A stretch of 5,145 nucleotides of DNA from Gammaproteobacteria bacterium. GTDB taxonomy: Bacteria > Pseudomonadota > Gammaproteobacteria > Burkholderiales > Burkholderiaceae_E. The DNA is taken from positions 1-5,145 of the forward strand of contig JAUIAI010000269.1 in the NCBI GenBank assembly GCA_030425615.1, in the 5' to 3' direction. The position numbers were made by a program, and so were the translations under genes. Positions 4,580-5,145 of this stretch are shown piece after piece. The notes beneath the pieces were generated by a model, which saw nothing but the letters and a program-made list of their open reading frames with translations, was not told where the DNA came from and searched no databases. Position 1 is the first letter of the stretch; each line of letters opens with the position of its first letter.

Positions 4580-5145
4580 ATGTCCGATCTGCTCGCCAAT
4601 CTGAACGAGGCCCAGCTGGCCGCCGTGACCCTGCCCGCGCAGCATGCGCTGATCCTGGCCGGAGCCGGCAGCGGCAAGACCCGCGTGCTCACCACGCGCA
4701 TGGCCTGGCTGATCTCCACGGGCCAGGTGAGCCCGCACGGTGTCATGGCGGTCACGTTCACGAACAAGGCCGCGCGCGAGATGATGACCCGCATCGGAGC
4801 GCTCCTGCCCATCAATACCCGCGGCATGTGGATCGGAACGTTCCACGGTCTCTGCAACCGGCTGCTGCGCGCGCACCACCGGGACGCCGCCCTGCCGCAG
4901 ACATTTCAGATCATGGATTCGGCAGATCAGCAGGCGGCCATCAAGCGGCTGCTCAAGGCCGCCAACGTGGATACCGACCGTTATCCGCCCAGGAACCTGC
5001 AGTACTTCGTCAACAACGCGAAGGAGGCCGGCCTTCGCCCCGGTGACATCGAGCAGGTGGACGACTACAACCGCCGGTTCATCGAGCTCTACCAGCTCTA
5101 CGAAGACCAGTGCCAGCGTGAGGGCGTGGTCGATTTCGCCGAACT
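4580..5145 (+). CDS. uvrD: UvrD/Rep-family superfamily 1 DNA helicase, N-terminal part (partial)
   Basis: The first 188 codons of an ATP-dependent 3'-5' DNA helicase; the gene runs off the right edge. Motifs in order: Q motif LNEAQLAAV (8-16), Walker A AGAGSGKT (27-34), motif Ia VTFTNKAAREM (58-68), motif Ib GTFHG (86-90) followed by LCNRLLRAHH, FQIMDSADQ (109-117), and VDFAEL at the cut end. VDFAEL is the segment that precedes the Walker B DEYQDT in this family. The wording, especially LPAQHALILAGAGSGKTRVLTTR, fits UvrD (helicase II; nucleotide excision and mismatch repair) of betaproteobacteria better than Rep or PcrA, from memory of the family. The ATG at 4580 is the family's usual start. 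It lacks a clear Shine-Dalgarno, and CACAAT ends only six bases before it. The missing C-terminus prevents a firm UvrD/Rep distinction. Confidence 0.93.
   Translation, partial: MSDLLANLNEAQLAAVTLPAQHALILAGAGSGKTRVLTTRMAWLISTGQVSPHGVMAVTFTNKAAREMMTRIGALLPINTRGMWIGTFHGLCNRLLRAHHRDAALPQTFQIMDSADQQAAIKRLLKAANVDTDRYPPRNLQYFVNNAKEAGLRPGDIEQVDDYNRRFIELYQLYEDQCQREGVVDFAE

Noticed and set aside
3967..4857. 296-codon minus-strand frame crossing three loci
   Set aside because: It overlaps the hydrolase end, the small secreted protein gene in another frame, and the helicase N-terminus. Its composition is Arg/Pro-rich and it has no domain.

Overview
The window comes from a GC-rich (roughly two-thirds G+C by eye) Gram-negative proteobacterium. 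It encodes a lipoprotein with a classic lipobox, Sec-exported proteins and an OmpR-type two-component pair. The start of the UvrD-type helicase at the right edge reads most like betaproteobacterial UvrD (inference from remembered family sequences, not a search).

Left part, minus strand, read from 3054 down to 1: four genes in one direction. First is a Sec-secreted spondin-domain protein (3054-2347, GTG start). Twelve bases later comes a spondin-domain lipoprotein (2334-1570), whose ribosome binding site overlaps the previous stop codon. After a 105-base gap carrying a perfect 17-bp x 3 tandem repeat come an OmpR/PhoB-type response regulator (1464-736) and a membrane sensor histidine kinase (739 to beyond position 1). 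The last two overlap by ATGA. The likely reading is two paralogous surface or periplasmic spondin proteins plus the signalling pair that controls them or responds to the same cue. The function of bacterial spondin-domain proteins is not known to me.

Middle: a 289-base divergent intergenic region (3055-3343) with several copies of the word CGGCAGC(C), then a cytoplasmic dienelactone hydrolase family enzyme on the plus strand (3344-4036) with an intact Cys-Asp-His triad.

Right part: a small secreted Thr/Lys-rich protein of unknown function on the minus strand (4379-4125), converging on the hydrolase gene. A second divergent region (4380-4579) contains two perfect palindromes. The first 188 codons of a UvrD/Rep-type DNA helicase follow on the plus strand (4580 to the window end). 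No tRNA, rRNA, CRISPR array, transposase or attachment site was seen.
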